DNA from: Neoceratodus forsteri
Lineage: Eukaryota > Chordata > Ceratodontiformes > Ceratodontidae
Length of the DNA: 64,000 bases
Direction: 5' to 3'
Assembly: GCA_016271365.2 (NCBI GenBank)
Contig: CM057459.1
Location: 817,095,001-817,159,000 of the forward strand
The first letter of the stretch is position 1. Each line of letters begins with the position of its first letter. The translations under genes were made by a program, and so were the position numbers. This document shows positions 23,621 to 35,649 of the stretch, in pieces. A model generated the notes under the pieces. That model worked only from the letters and a program-made list of their open reading frames with translations. It did no database searches and was not told where the DNA came from.

Positions 23621-25255
23621 TAACTTTTGTCACTGAAATAACAACCCTAAGAGATACATTAACAATGTCTTTTGCAATGAATTCTCCTTCTTTTTTGAGA
23701 AAGTGTAATGTTACTCACATCTGGTTAATGAATACATTTTGTAATTGTCTCTGAGTTACATAAGTGTACTGATATTTTAATGATATCACATCTCTGTGTG
23801 GGAGCACAGGTGCCTTCAGGCTATGCACTCCCACTACTGCATAATGTAGGGCTCTGCTTTCCCATTACTGCATAATGGCATCCAAATATTTGAGTGCAGG
23901 GTCCATGTACCCATAATTATAGAGATATAGCACACGCCTAGAGCCATTCCAGGTAACCCTCGTGCTGCAAAAGTTGCAATATCTCAGGAACCATAGGAAG
24001 TTTGGAAAAAATTACTTTGCAGTTGTATTCATAGCCTGGCCACCTCTACAAGTACTTAGCACACCTAAAGGTGTACTATGCTGTGCATGGCAAAAAATTA
24101 TATCTCAAACCTTCTTCGAGATACATCTGCCGAAAGGCTCCATGACCGCCACAGTGCTATCCTATGGGAAAATTCGCAATTTTTGGGGTGCTGTAACTAT
24201 GGAACCAGTGTCCATTTCTTCATCAGTCTAGAAAAGAGCACATCTGTGGGGCAAGGGCTTGCCACCCTGCAAATTCCAGCCCAAAAGAGTTAACTGTTTT
24301 CTTGCTATGAGGTGACAAAGAAACTGTTTTTGAGTCTGTTTACCTGCTTTGTCTTTCAGATCATATATGTTTTTTCCATAAGTTATAATGGGAAACTTTA
24401 AAGTTTAGTAACTTTTGAAAGGATTACTATTTTTCTCTGCTAAAGCCTGGACCAGAGACTTGACTTTAAAATTCACAGTCAAAGCAAGCTATGCAGTGTT
24501 GTGAATAAAAGGAGTTCAGTGTCTTAATATTTTAATGCAGATGAATTAACATGAAGAAGTCAGAGTCCAGTTATTAAGACAACATTGCTATCCACAAGAA
24601 ATATCCTGTAATACAAGCTGTTGCTATGGGACTGTTCAAATCCTGTTGTCTGATGTTTGCTGTTAAATCCTACAAACTGACTTTTAGTAATTAGTGACAT
24701 CCCAAACAGATGCAAGAAAAAGTTTCAGTTTAGGTTAGAGGAAAAAACAGAAGAGACAATCTGACTGAAAGAGACTTTCTTACTCTGAACCAGATTCAAC
24801 CCAGATTAAGTTAAGAGAGAAGAAGAACTACTTCTACAATCAGGAATTTAACTATATTTTAATTATTTTTACTAATTAATTTTTAATTAATAGTTTTAGT
24901 AATTTAATTGACTTATCTGTGGAAGTAACTAAAGGGGTTTTACTTTTAACTACAAAAAACTTGTGGTATATATTTTAAAAGGTTTAAACTGAGAAAAATA
25001 CATTTTGCATGATCTAAAAAGTTAAAACTGAGTTTTATGAAAGTACAATGCGAAACACTGATGTAATGAGCTGTTTCAAGTTCTCATGAAAAGAAATAGG
25101 TAATGCTACATACAAAGCACTGTACTTTAAAGCTATAGTATAAGGCACTCCTATTCATTGTTTAAAAATTGCATTTATTTGTTGTGACTTTTTATACTGT
25201 AATTTTGTTTTCTTTGATTTTCTGAAGTTTTATTCATTTTTTTTTTGTATTATTT
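23621..25255. other. Unassigned AT-rich DNA
   Basis: 23940-24480 contains phrases such as aatatctcaggaaccataggaagtttgg, suggestive of an old DNA transposon, but without ends. 24840-25250 is extremely AT-rich. No gene is supported. Confidence 0.5.
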
Positions 25256-27050
25256 TTTCTCTCCACACTGGTTTCTTAGGTCTTTCTCCAGTTCTTGCTC
25301 ACTTACCCCCAATGTCCCGCTCTGCTTGACACCTCCCGGTTCACTATCTCTCTCTGAATCCATCTCATCTCCTCCAGGCTACAAGTCTTCCTGGATCTGA
25401 GGCCCCCCTCCCAGGTAAGGGCCACCAACTCCTCTGGCACTCTATTTTATAGGGTCCAAGCTGCAGTCCAGAGATTGGAAGAAAGGAGAAGTGTCCGAGT
25501 GAGTCCGGTGTTGAATGTGGTTGGGGAGTGGTGAGCAGGCCTTCACCTACTCGGGTGCCAGCTATTTTCCCTTTTCTTGATTGCCCCAGGAGATTGGATG
25601 TGCAGTGATATTCAGCACAAGATGGGTGCACTCCTGCATCCTCCCACAGGATGTCTGCCGCTTCTCCCATGCCCCTATGTTGTCTCCACCATCTTGGATC
25701 TCCAGCCACTGCTAGAGGTCGCTACTACAGTGGCCAATATTACCTCCCCCCCTCCCAGGAGAGGACAGCAGTTGAAAGACGCTCAATCCTCCCCTGCCCC
25801 GACCAACCTTTAACTGCCTGAGTCCACTCCCAAACCCAAGTCAATAGTGTGGCACAAGGTGTGGCATCCAGCGCCTCAACCCTCAGTGCCACCTGGCCAG
25901 CTCTGAAGTTTTAGTTTTGATTGCATGTTTTATTCACTGCCGCATTTTGGATAAACAATTGTGTTATTGTTTACATTATTTTTATCATGCTTGATATTTA
26001 TGCTAATTAGGAATATTTAGAAATTATACATATGTGAATAAAGCATTTTTCATATTTCTAAGTGTGGTAGAAGAGTTATTGCCAGAATCTTGAACCTGGA
26101 GAACAGGGGTAATGTCATGTTTGAATCTGATAATTATTTCTTGTAATTTATGAAAATTATTTTTTGGGGGAAAGGCCCAAAGTAAATCCAAGTGCTGCAT
26201 TATAAAATGTGATATTATAGCCTTTGTTCTATCAGGTCCACAAAGAATGCATCAGTAAAATGTCCATTGTCTATTCTGCGGTATCTCCAAAATATAGGTA
26301 GCCCCATACACTGTCAGCCGTTCTCCAACTTTTATCTCCTGAGTGTAGGGGAACTGATTGTATTCCACCTCCCCAGCCTATGATGAGGGCAGACCTCCCT
26401 GTCCAGATGGCAGAATTCTATAAGCTACTATGGTAGTGGGATATCTGCTACAACCTGGTCAATACTTCAGTAATTATACATTTCTCAAGACAACTGCTCC
26501 AACCCCACCCTGAGGCAGCACAGCAAGAGGCTACGGTGCATCTCCAGACAGAGGCATTTGGTGCTTCTCCTGCTACTTATGTATGGGTCTGTCCACCCTC
26601 ACATAGGTCCCCTACACCCTACCAGCAACTATCCAAATCTGCCCTGAGTTTGGTGCACCTGAACATTGAGATCTTCCGTGTTAAATCTGATCAACTGGAA
26701 ACTTGGGTTTTGGCTTCTGTGTTTGACATCATTGCCCTTTCTGAGACCTGGCTAACCAGCAAAATCCCTGACAATAAAATGAAATTAACTGGATTCACTA
26801 TCTTTAGGAGGGACAGAATGAACAAAAGGGATGGAGGTTGCTTCTTTTAGATCTCCAAACACCTCAAGACCAGTGAGTCCACCACCCAACTCTCCCAAGC
26901 CCTTGCTAGATGCTATCTCTTAATATCCTGTTTGGCTAGGACAAGACCCTCACAGTCTATACCATTTACATTCCTCCATTCCATGCAGATGAGGGTCTGT
27001 CTGTCATACTGGACTTTAAACATGCTCTTCCCAAGAGTAGGGAATGGATA
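25256..27050 (+). pseudogene. L2-like LINE 5' region and endonuclease, sense, 3' cut off
   Basis: 26640-27000 encodes the first half of an APE endonuclease: LVHLNIEIFRVKSDQLETW, then IIALSETWL with the catalytic Glu, then GFTIFRRDRMNKRDGG. A YIPP-like segment near 26965 is in a different frame. The unit stops just before the expected GDFN motif, at a (TTTA) run. The upstream 25256-26500 is GC-richer, and a related sense copy of part of it (about 25640-25900) lies at about 29480-29700, so it is likely 5' UTR/ORF1 of the same family. Confidence 0.7.
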
Positions 27051-28073
27051 CTTTTATTTATTTATTTATTTATTTATTAATGTCTAGTGAGACTATGTGC
27101 AAAATCTGCCTGTTTTCATAGTTGATCAGACATATGAAAAGTCATAGGATGCAGTACAACATGAAGAACTAAGCAGACAGTAAAAGTGCCATTACAATGT
27201 ATACACTTAGCAGATTACAGGCATTTACATGTGTCCGTGTTACAAATCCCATCCAACAATTTAATGTTGAAGACAAAGTGAGACAGGGATTGATCAGCTA
27301 CATGTAGAGGTAGGGAGTTATAGAGACAGGACAGTTGATATTGGAAGGCCATTTGACCAGCGCACATTCAAAGCATGGGGATTCTGAAGTAGGCAACGAC
27401 TGCAGATCTGGATTGAAGCAGGGGGACTTTGAGTTTAAAGAAGGAGTTGTAAATATATGAAGCTTTATTCATAACAATTTTCCTTGCCATGATACCCAGG
27501 TGAAACTTGACTCTGGTAGACAGGGAAGGCAAGTTGGCCTTTTTTAGTGGGTCACAGTGGTGGGTCCAGATGGGGAGTTGCATGGCTTGCAAATCTGGCA
27601 AATTGGTTATACAGGGTTCTGATCATGTGGAGTTCCAATTCAACTGCTGTGGAGTAGAAGACTAAGCCATAGTCAATAAGTGGGAGCAGAAATGATTGGG
27701 TCAGGAGGTATTGTGTTGAGGGACTCAGGAAAGGGTTGATCTCACTCAGTCTCTGATGTGTTGTTTTTAATAGATGTGTTATGTGGCTACTAAAGGTCAG
27801 ATTGGAGTAAATTTAGAGGCCCAGCTATTTGAAAAAGGGACTTTTTCAATGCTTTTCCCATTTAGGGTAGTGATCGAGGTGCTGCCATTATGAGGCAGTT
27901 TTTTCTTGGAGTTGTGGATAGTTGTGTATTTAGTATTAGTGGCATTCAACAGAAGCTTGTGATTAATAATCCATTGTTGAACTGAGTCGATACTGTATTC
28001 AATGGTGCTCCGTAGGTCATTAGTGTTAGTGCCACCAGTGAATATCCCTGCATCATCTGCATAAAGTAGGATT

Positions 28074-28890
28074 TAGAGGTGGACAAAAGTTGTGAATTCT
28101 GCCTTGGCTGAACTTTTGTGGAATTTTGGAAATTCCGCAAAAGTTTTTGCACTTTTGTTTATGTCAAGATCAGAATCTTCCAACCATGTTACACAGATTT
28201 GTGGTCTTTTCCATGGAATGTTTGGGCTGAAGTGAGTAATAATACATTAAACTGCAGAATTTATTCCATCGGCAGTTTAATGTATTATTTAGTGAATAGT
28301 TATCCGCCCTTCCCGCTGATCTCTGGCCCCTTAGAAAAAGAAGTACCCAGTGTCCAGCACCCCCCCACCTGCCGATCACTAGCCCCATATTAAAAAAAAT
28401 AGTTTGTGTCCAGGTCCCCCCTATGCACCTGCCGATCGCCGCGCCATATAAAAATAAAATCTCCTAATTTCCTGGTGTCTAGTGGACCCCCCCACCCACT
28501 GATAGCCAGCCCCATAAAAAAAATAGTTTGTGTCCAGTTCACCCCCGCACCCGCCAATCTCTGGAGCTCCATATAAAAATAAAATCTCCTTATTCCCTGG
28601 TGCTTGGTGGCCCCTCCATCCTGGCAGGTAGTCTGCCACCACCCTGCTCCCCCCAAATGAAACCCCGAGTGGGCAACCAGCACAGATCTCCTCTCTTCTT
28701 TATGGCTGACCACCCACTGAGCTGTCAGTGAATGAGCATGTGCTATACAAGCCACTGTTCTTACATTTATTCCACCATTTTAAGGTGGAAATTCAATGAA
28801 AGTTGGCAAAATAATTTCTAAAATTTGTGGAAGTGAAAGTCCAACTTTCACCAAAATTCCTCCTGGGGAATTTTTTTTCATACACCTCTA
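28074..28890. mobile_element. hAT-type non-autonomous element, 817 bp, with perfect 8-bp TSD
   Basis: It begins tagaggtg and ends cacctcta, perfect 8-bp inverted termini of the hAT type. It is flanked by gtaggatt at 28066-28073 and 28891-28898, the 8-bp duplication expected of hAT. Removing the element and one duplication restores the surrounding L2. No transposase is encoded. The interior (28310-28660) holds five head-to-tail units of about 55-70 bp that alternate ccatataaaaataaaatct and gtgtccag...cccacc. A small hairpin lies at 28238-28289. Confidence 0.92.
28238..28289. repeat. 18-bp perfect inverted repeat
   Basis: aataatacattaaactgc (28238-28255) and its exact reverse complement (28272-28289) flank a 16-base loop within the hAT element. 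Confidence 0.9.
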
Positions 28891-29237
28891 GTAGGATTTC
28901 AGTTTTTTTGCATGTCAGTGGGAGTGTGTTCAGGAATAGATTGAAAAACAGTGGGCCCACAATGGATACTTGAAGGACTCCAATGGAGACTGGTAGCATG
29001 GAGGAGAGGTTATTAGTGATCTTTGTTTTCTGCATGCATCCCTTCAAGTAGCTCTGACATGGGACAGCATTTACTCTGAGCAATCGAAGTTGCTAAGGAC
29101 CCTGATTAGTAGTTGGTGGTTTACAAGGTCAAAGGCCTTCATGAAGTCAATTAAAACTGCCATTGCTAGGTGAGCCTGATCCAGGAACTGGTGAATGGCC
29201 TGTGTGAACCCCCACCAAGGCTGATTCAGTACTTTTT

Positions 29238-29780
29238 ATGCATTTATTTATTTATTTTATTACATTGTTTTTGGTCTGGATCCCCCCTCTCTTCAGGACC
29301 CATCTGCCCCACCTCCCTATGCCCAGGCTTATTCCCCTGGGTGGGGCCACTGAAGGGGCTTCCCACTCCCTAATGGACATTGTGGGCAAGGCCTGGATTA
29401 CCCCCCCAGTTCGGGGCCACTAGAGCAGGGGTTGTCATTTTTTTTAATGCTTGCTGCCCCGGGGGTGAGGATGTGCAGTGATGTCCAGTGTCCATCTCAC
29501 CCCCTGACATACTGGCACCAGTCACTGTAGTATCCCAGGCCTCCACCAGGGGTCCATCAAGCCCTATACACTCCTCCCCTTCCTCTCCCAGGAGAAGGAG
29601 AGCAGTCCCCAGGATGTTCAATCCTTCTTCCCAGGGTGGCCCACCAGACTCCTCGGGTCCATTTCCGAACCCGAGTTGTCAGCTTCGAAAGTGGAAATCT
29701 AACACTGTGCTGATTGGCTGGCTGTCAATTCAGTACTGTGGACAGTGCAGAAGCTGTGGTTGGCAGGGGTCAGGTTTCCC
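29238..29780 (+). repeat. Sense copy of L2-like 5' region inside the antisense L2
   Basis: It starts with a (TTTA) run at 29241. The part 29480-29700 resembles 25640-25900 (gatgtgcagtgat, cctcccctt...ctcccaggagaaggagagcag, gttcaatcc). It splits the RT reading frame of the surrounding antisense L2. The ends are approximate. Confidence 0.5.
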
Positions 29781-31126
29781 GTTATGCCAAGGAAGTCAAG
29801 GAACTGGTTGAAAACAATGCATTGAAAGTGTTTGGAAAAAGGGCAATTACAGAGATGGGCCTGTAGTTCTTCAAGCAGGCTGTACTGCTTGACTTGTGGA
29901 CTGGAACTACCTTGGCTGTTTTCCAAACTGTTTGGGTTAGGCCCTGTGCACAGGGAGGGGGTCTCACGACACGGTTAGGCAAAAGTTTGTCGACCCGGCT
30001 GTATACAATGATGACTTCATGTCTATGGCACTTGCTGTTGCATGCCGGAGGTAAATTGTTTGTTTTTTGGGGGCTTCACCCCCATCCCCATGCAGGGGGC
30101 TCTACCACCTCCACCCTGTATTTTAATATAATCAACACTGAGTCGGAGTTGATTTGGAGTGGGGGTGCAAGACCCAGAGAAGCAGTGCTGGGGCCCCCAG
30201 TTATATTACAGTGGCAACATGGAACTGGTGCTGTAATGCACTTCACTATTGAAATGTTGCTGTTTGGTTGACATACCCACAGAGAGTGACTGAAAATTTT
30301 AGCCAGTGGGTAGCACACCAGATCAGCTGTGGCCCTAATCACCCAATAGTCTAAATGATCTAGACCCACTTGGGGTTGAGGGATCATTTTGATAAGGTAA
30401 TTTAGGTCTCTCTTTGTAGCCAGGGCCTTAAAGTAGAACTTAGGAATCCATCCACCATCCTGAGATCCTGGGTTGGGGGGCTGGGCATGGCTGGTGTTAG
30501 GAGTGATGCCTTTGAAAATTAAATTAAAGAGACTGTTATATAATAATTTTTTGAAGCAATACATCTGTACCTACTGATTGTTCAGTTATAACTATTGATA
30601 AGCAAATCCAACACCTCCTTAGGGGTGACATTCTTTTAAATAAAATGGAGGATACTTTAATTTATCAACCAGATATGTCTTTGACACACTAGTAATTTGA
30701 ACTGCCAAGTGATATCTATACAGATCAGTAAGCCTTTGATTAAAGGTATTAGCAGTGTCTACTGCAGGTGCTAAAGGACATCTATTTAGTGTCATACCAC
30801 TTGTAGTAGAATCTTGAGGATTTATCAAATTGTATACAGTACTCCAACATTGTTAGGGTCATGTAAATGTTCAGTTTGCTGATTTTTATAGTAGAAAGCT
30901 TTACTCAAACTCATTTTAACCTTAACTAAATTTCTTTAAAATTCTATTAGTAGCCCAACCCTTATTTAAACATGTTAAAAGATGCAATGCTTTATCTTCT
31001 TTTTAATTAAATAAAAAACAATTATTTGGTCGTTGATTGAGAATTTTTCCCACTAATCCTTCTCTTTACAAAAATTACATGCTTATCAAAAATACTAATT
31101 AACTGATTCTTACAGAATAATGCATG

Positions 31127-31262
31127 TGCAGGTGTGTGATATGAGATTTTTCACACACCCAAGGTGTGTGATAAACTATAAATCTCGAGAGCAAAACTCA
31201 GAAGGTCTGTAGATTATCACACACTGAGGGCGTGTGAAAATACTGAATTTCACACACCTGCA
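31127..31262. mobile_element. Nested-hairpin MITE with cgagagcaaa core
   Basis: The outer arms 31127-31160 and 31228-31262 are about 35-bp inverted repeats starting tgcaggtgtgtga. Inside, gtgtgtgataaactataaatct and tagattatcacacac form a second stem. The loop carries cgagagcaaa at 31186-31195. Non-coding; superfamily unknown. Confidence 0.65.
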
Positions 31263-33634
31263 TACGTTTTATTTTTATAATAATTGGTGCAGAACTGATG
31301 CAGAGCTAGTTAAATTACTGTTAAAAACACATATTGCAGAGACCAGTTTGCATTTCTTTTACTTTTTATTTGCCTAACAAGAGTGACAGTTATGTACAAG
31401 CATTTAATTGGTAGGACTTGTACAGTTTATAATTACAAAATATGTTACAGGACTTTATAACACTTAGACTGAGTACCTTGCAATCCACCAGTCAAGCAGA
31501 TACTGTTCATCATAACAGGGACTTCTATAGAACTAGAAATGAAATGCTAACTCATGCAGACATGTTACTAAAATAATTTCAAAACAGAATATTGTGATGT
31601 TTACTCCCTGTATCGTTGTACTCCTCCCAGTGGTTGTTCACCTCTGGATCATTTCAGTTGCCATGTGAACCGGAGGTGAAGTTCTGGAGAGCTGCCGTCT
31701 CATGCAGTGTGACAATTTACATGCTTAGGGAATTGTGCACAGTGGGTCATGAGGCTGCAAATGCCATGTCAACTCGGAAATCTTCTGAGCTTGTTGATAT
31801 GGCATTTGAAACAATGCTTTTATGGGTTGATATCTGGGGTCACCAGTTATTATTAGAAACAACCAAGCACACAGTTTACATTAGGAATTACCTAAAGAAA
31901 CAATGAATTTGCTTTATGTCCATCAGATCATCTGCTTCACAGAACGTAGGGAAATATTTGACCTCAGTTATTTTATGGTGTATGGGGCATGTGACTGTGT
32001 ATGAAATCTATACACAGATACAAGTTGTTGTGCTGTAGTAATGATGTAACCAATACAGCAAAAGTTTTCATTGTGTAACAGAGATACATCATTTAACAAT
32101 GGAGCTGAATCAGTTTTTACCTTGCTCTACAGCTACTTATGCTAGAGCATGAAAGCTGAATAAGCAATTAAAACAAAACACTGCCCTTCCAATTTTGTAG
32201 CTGAATAACTCGATAAAAAAATCACTATGTTTCCTTGATTTGTAGGCCAAAAATGTCTACCAAAGATGGGGGGTGCAAGTGCATCCAGGCGCAACAGGAA
32301 ATAAAGTGAAGTTTCCCTTTGTGAACTAGAATAATATCATAGAGATCAATTTAGAGAGAGAGGTAGGTGGGGCCACTATCAACTGTCTGCTAGTGTGGTA
32401 GTATAACTGGGGAGCATGGGCAGTAGAGAAGTGTACTATAGTGGATGAATGTCATGGCTGGTAGTCTGAACCATGCAAGAGGATGCACAGAGAACAGGGA
32501 GAGAGCTGTGGGGAGGGTGTTCATAGACTCGTGAGCGTTTGGTTCATTTTCTAAACTGGCTCAGTAGTGGGAGAACAACAATCAGCAGTGCAACAGTAAG
32601 TGTTACTAAATGCCAGTTTCTGTACTTTTAATTAGTAAAATGGTTTACATTACTTTACAAAATGGACTTGAAAATCTGAGGGTTCTGATTGACTGCTACT
32701 CATGCCAGGGGGTGCATTAACTACCAGCAGAGCCCTCTAAAAAACAAGTATGCGGTGCCAACCCTATCACACCTGTCATGGTGCTAGTGTACATTTTCAA
32801 TCACAGAAGCTGCTATATTTTTAGCACTCACTAACTGGATGACTGAGTGAGCCAGCAACCCCCCAAGAAAGAAAAGGCCCCACAACATGATTCCCAAAAT
32901 ACATTTTTAAAAGACAAAGTGCCAGTTATTCACCCAACACAAACAATGACTGTTAAAAAAAGGTTACCATTTAATGGCAGTACACAGTGTTTTCAGCACG
33001 GAGAGCAACTCAGCCCCTCCTCATCCAGGTGGCCACCTGCTTGGTTAAATGCCATAAGCAAGGAGGGTGTCACCATCAGTGGGAGACAAAGTGAAGGATA
33101 CACCACTCCTATCATCATGGAGCGAACAGTACAGTGTGGTGCTCACTCTTCTCCCACTCACTTATGACCACATCTTCCTGCATCTTAAAATAAGTGAAAC
33201 TTTTATGCCATTTCACAAAACAAATGCAAAGCTACCACCAGTGCTACTGTGTCCATATACAGTTCTTACCTTCTGTTGACAACACCAGCACTGCTCATGC
33301 TGCATTACTTATATTACTCTCTGAGGCCACAAGCACTGCTGGGGGTTGGGGTGGAGAGCAACCAGGATATTGCAAGATAATGATGAGAGACAAGCAGGGT
33401 CTCAAAACCAACAGTACCCTCTAGTGGTAATTATACAAATTATAGGGACTACTTTTATAAGAAAAGGGCTAAAAATCCATTCATAATACTTTTTATAGCA
33501 TTACTTCAGTTTTTTTGTAATACTATAAGAAATGACAAATGTTGCCCACCCTGTTGGGTATTATTGCTTGCTTAATCAAACTGTTGCCTTTCTCATTAGT
33601 ATAGCTGTCCATACACTATACAGAATAAAGTATA
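31263..33634. other. Unassigned DNA
   Basis: The longest open frame (31616-31906, plus strand) has no recognised motif and no coding context. I do not support a gene here. Confidence 0.55.
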
Positions 33635-33773
33635 GGCAACAATACAATTCAAGGCTGTGTTTCCACCTCGGGGTTGCTCTGATGACAATGGCTTTTTGAG
33701 CTTCACTCTCAAAATCACTGTATTACCAAGGCAACCCTGAGGTGGAAACACAGCCCTGTTGTGTATGGTTGCC
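33635..33773. mobile_element. Short hairpin MITE
   Basis: 33635-33677 (ggcaacaatac...) and 33731-33773 are inverted repeats of 43 bp. The inner 25 bp (ggctgtgtttccacctcggg) match 24 of 25. The centre is 53 bp. No coding capacity or clear target duplication. Confidence 0.7.
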
Positions 33774-34039
33774 AATAAGTTACTCTACATAGGTTGAGGT
33801 CTTTGCCCTGAGTTTGACAGATTATACCATCCTTAAACAAAACAAAAGAAAACCAGGCAACTAAGTCCAGGCGTTGTCTTATAAAATGTATAAAAGCCTC
33901 TAATTTCTTACAAAGGTCCAATCCAGCATAATATGATTTAGAAAATATTTATTTTCTCCTGTTGGATTTTGAATCAAGAATTGCAAATTTGCCTAATTTT
34001 AAATACTGTTGTATACTGAAATGAAATTCTCACTTCAAT
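33774..34039. other. Unassigned DNA
   Basis: Nothing recognised. Confidence 0.5.
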
Positions 34040-34577
34040 TTAAAGGGATACTTTTAACCCCTTAGGCCTCAATGTGTCCTTAGTTTCAATATCACATTTT
34101 ATGATTGTTCACATTCTGTGGAGAATGTTTATGTAGCTGGTAGTTTGACTCAGATTCCTTTTTTCTTTTAAAAAGTGAAAAACTGACTGCCCACCATACT
34201 GGTGTTACCACACAAAAACGTGTTTGTTTACATTCTTTGACCAACTACCACTGTATCTTTCATGGACTTAGGAACACTCTCAACACAGTCTAGCCACTCA
34301 TTATGTAGCAGAAGCAGAGACGGTTACTATATCATGAGTAACTGCACTGTCTTGCGGTGTTTCTAATGTTCAGGAAGTATGCAGTAAGAATAGTGCAACA
34401 TTTGAAGCAACACACGTCTGGGTATAACTATACATTACCATTTCAGTTCTACTGAGTAAGGAGACAGATAAAAAAACTAGCAACATCAATGAATTTTAGA
34501 GATGTTAAGCCATCATACAATTTGGTATTTTACCTAGAAGTAATATGATGCAAAGACATTTGACAGTGTCCCTTTAA
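34040..34577. mobile_element. Kolobok/T2-type MITE, complete, about 538 bp
   Basis: Both ends are TTAA (34040-34043, 34574-34577) followed inward by inverted agggata(c)/(g)tgtccct termini. TTAA target duplications with AGG-type termini are typical of Kolobok/T2 MITEs of amphibians. A second copy in opposite orientation lies at 55621-58158, split by an L2. Sequence correspondence runs through the whole length of both. Non-coding. Confidence 0.85.
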
Positions 34578-35039
34578 ACTGAAGTTATCGATAATAATCA
34601 ATTCATGGGGGCCTATCATAGAAATGATCTTACTCAGATCTTTCAGTCCTTCAGTCTAACATTTGGGAGGGATGTAAACACACAGTATGTTTGCACTATC
34701 ATTGTTAGCAATTTTTAAAGTGAGAGCCAGCCACTGTATGTCAGTTTAGGTCAGGATGAATATCCTGTATGTTGGCATGCAAGTCAGTACAAACATAAAT
34801 TACCACCCTCGCCCTTTCTTACCCTCTCTGCCTCTTTTAAAAATAAAAAAATGTGGCAAATTAATTTCCTGATCTAAAATATTGGATGAAGCCAGGTCTA
34901 GCTAAGTGCTATCACATTAGGAGAGATATTTTATCCATTCATCAAATTCTGGCATATCTGATACAACACTATATACGTTTAAGTACATTAATTTTTAATC
35001 TTTAAACAGTTTGTTAAAAAATCATTTATGTGTTTAGCA
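34578..35039. other. Unassigned DNA
   Basis: Nothing recognised. Confidence 0.5.
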
Positions 35040-35276
35040 ACATAAAAACTAGACAATGGCAGCAGGAAAAGCCAATTGGTCGATCTAGTCTGCCATATTA
35101 TACCCTTTGATACCCTGGGATCCATTGTTTAAATGGGGTTTATGCACTTGCTTCACCTTTTACCTCTGCCTTACAATTGCCTCATCAGTAACTATTAATC
35201 CATTAACTCTGACCTAGCTGTGCTTAAAATGATTGATGGTTATTGGATCCACCACTTCAGCTGGGAGGCTGTTCCA

Positions 35277-35649
35277 TGATATATCATTAGTGTGGAACTA
35301 TGAAGAGGGCTCCAGAATGTGAGCATTGGGATGAAGGTGAATGTGATGTGGGCGATCAGGATTTATGACCGTCACCTACACTGAGTGTGGGGTGGATGGG
35401 GCCATAGCTGTGGGCCTGTTCTTTTCTACAATGTGTGCTTAGTGGGGGGGTTATATATATTTGAGGGGGGGTATGGGAGGTGGAGCCTCCCTTGAGAAAT
35501 CATGGTGGCACTAGGAGTGTGCAATCGCAGTATGTGATATGCAATAGGGAGAGGGCGCAACTAAATCACTTGTGCATCTTCCTACTGCCCTTTTGCCTGT
35601 GCTCTTCTTTACTGAGCATGGTTTGTTTTCACCCTAATGTGGGTGAACC
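35277..35649. mobile_element. 373-bp insertion with 8-bp direct repeat
   Basis: Flanked by ctgttcca at 35269-35276 and 35650-35657. It lies within the conserved LWN..P segment of the CR1 C-terminus, so the reading frame provides independent evidence of insertion. The interior has ttatatatatttgagggggggtatggg. The termini (tgatatatc / gtgaacc) are not inverted repeats, so its class is unknown; a short solo LTR or decayed hAT are possible. Confidence 0.55.

Larger units (their letters stand above)
27053..31110 (-). pseudogene. L2-like LINE ORF2, antisense, interrupted
   Basis: The tail of tttatttattta repeats is at the left end. On the minus strand, from right: the endonuclease-RT linker (about 31000-30640; SLSKAFYYKNQQTEHL, INPQDSTTSG), then RT entry GLDHLDYWVIRATADL (about 30360). 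Next come KVVPVHKSSSTACLKNYRPI (about 29920), VLIDFMKAFDLVNHQLL (about 29155, first Asp) and the C-terminal LPIWTHHCDPL (about 27570). Insertions split it: the hAT at 28074-28890, a sense L2-5'-like piece at about 29238-29780, and extra DNA at about 29955-30250. It is inactive. Confidence 0.8.

Noticed and set aside
28390..28755. 121-aa minus-strand frame
   Set aside because: Repeat-derived within the hAT element's tandem units; no protein similarity.
30076..30564. 162-aa minus-strand frame as a separate gene
   Set aside because: Its middle (GLDHLDYWVIRATADL) is the RT entry of the antisense L2; the rest is inserted or UTR-like sequence.
31616..31906. 96-aa plus-strand frame as a host exon
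   Set aside because: No domain, no splice-site context that I trust, and no neighbouring exons.
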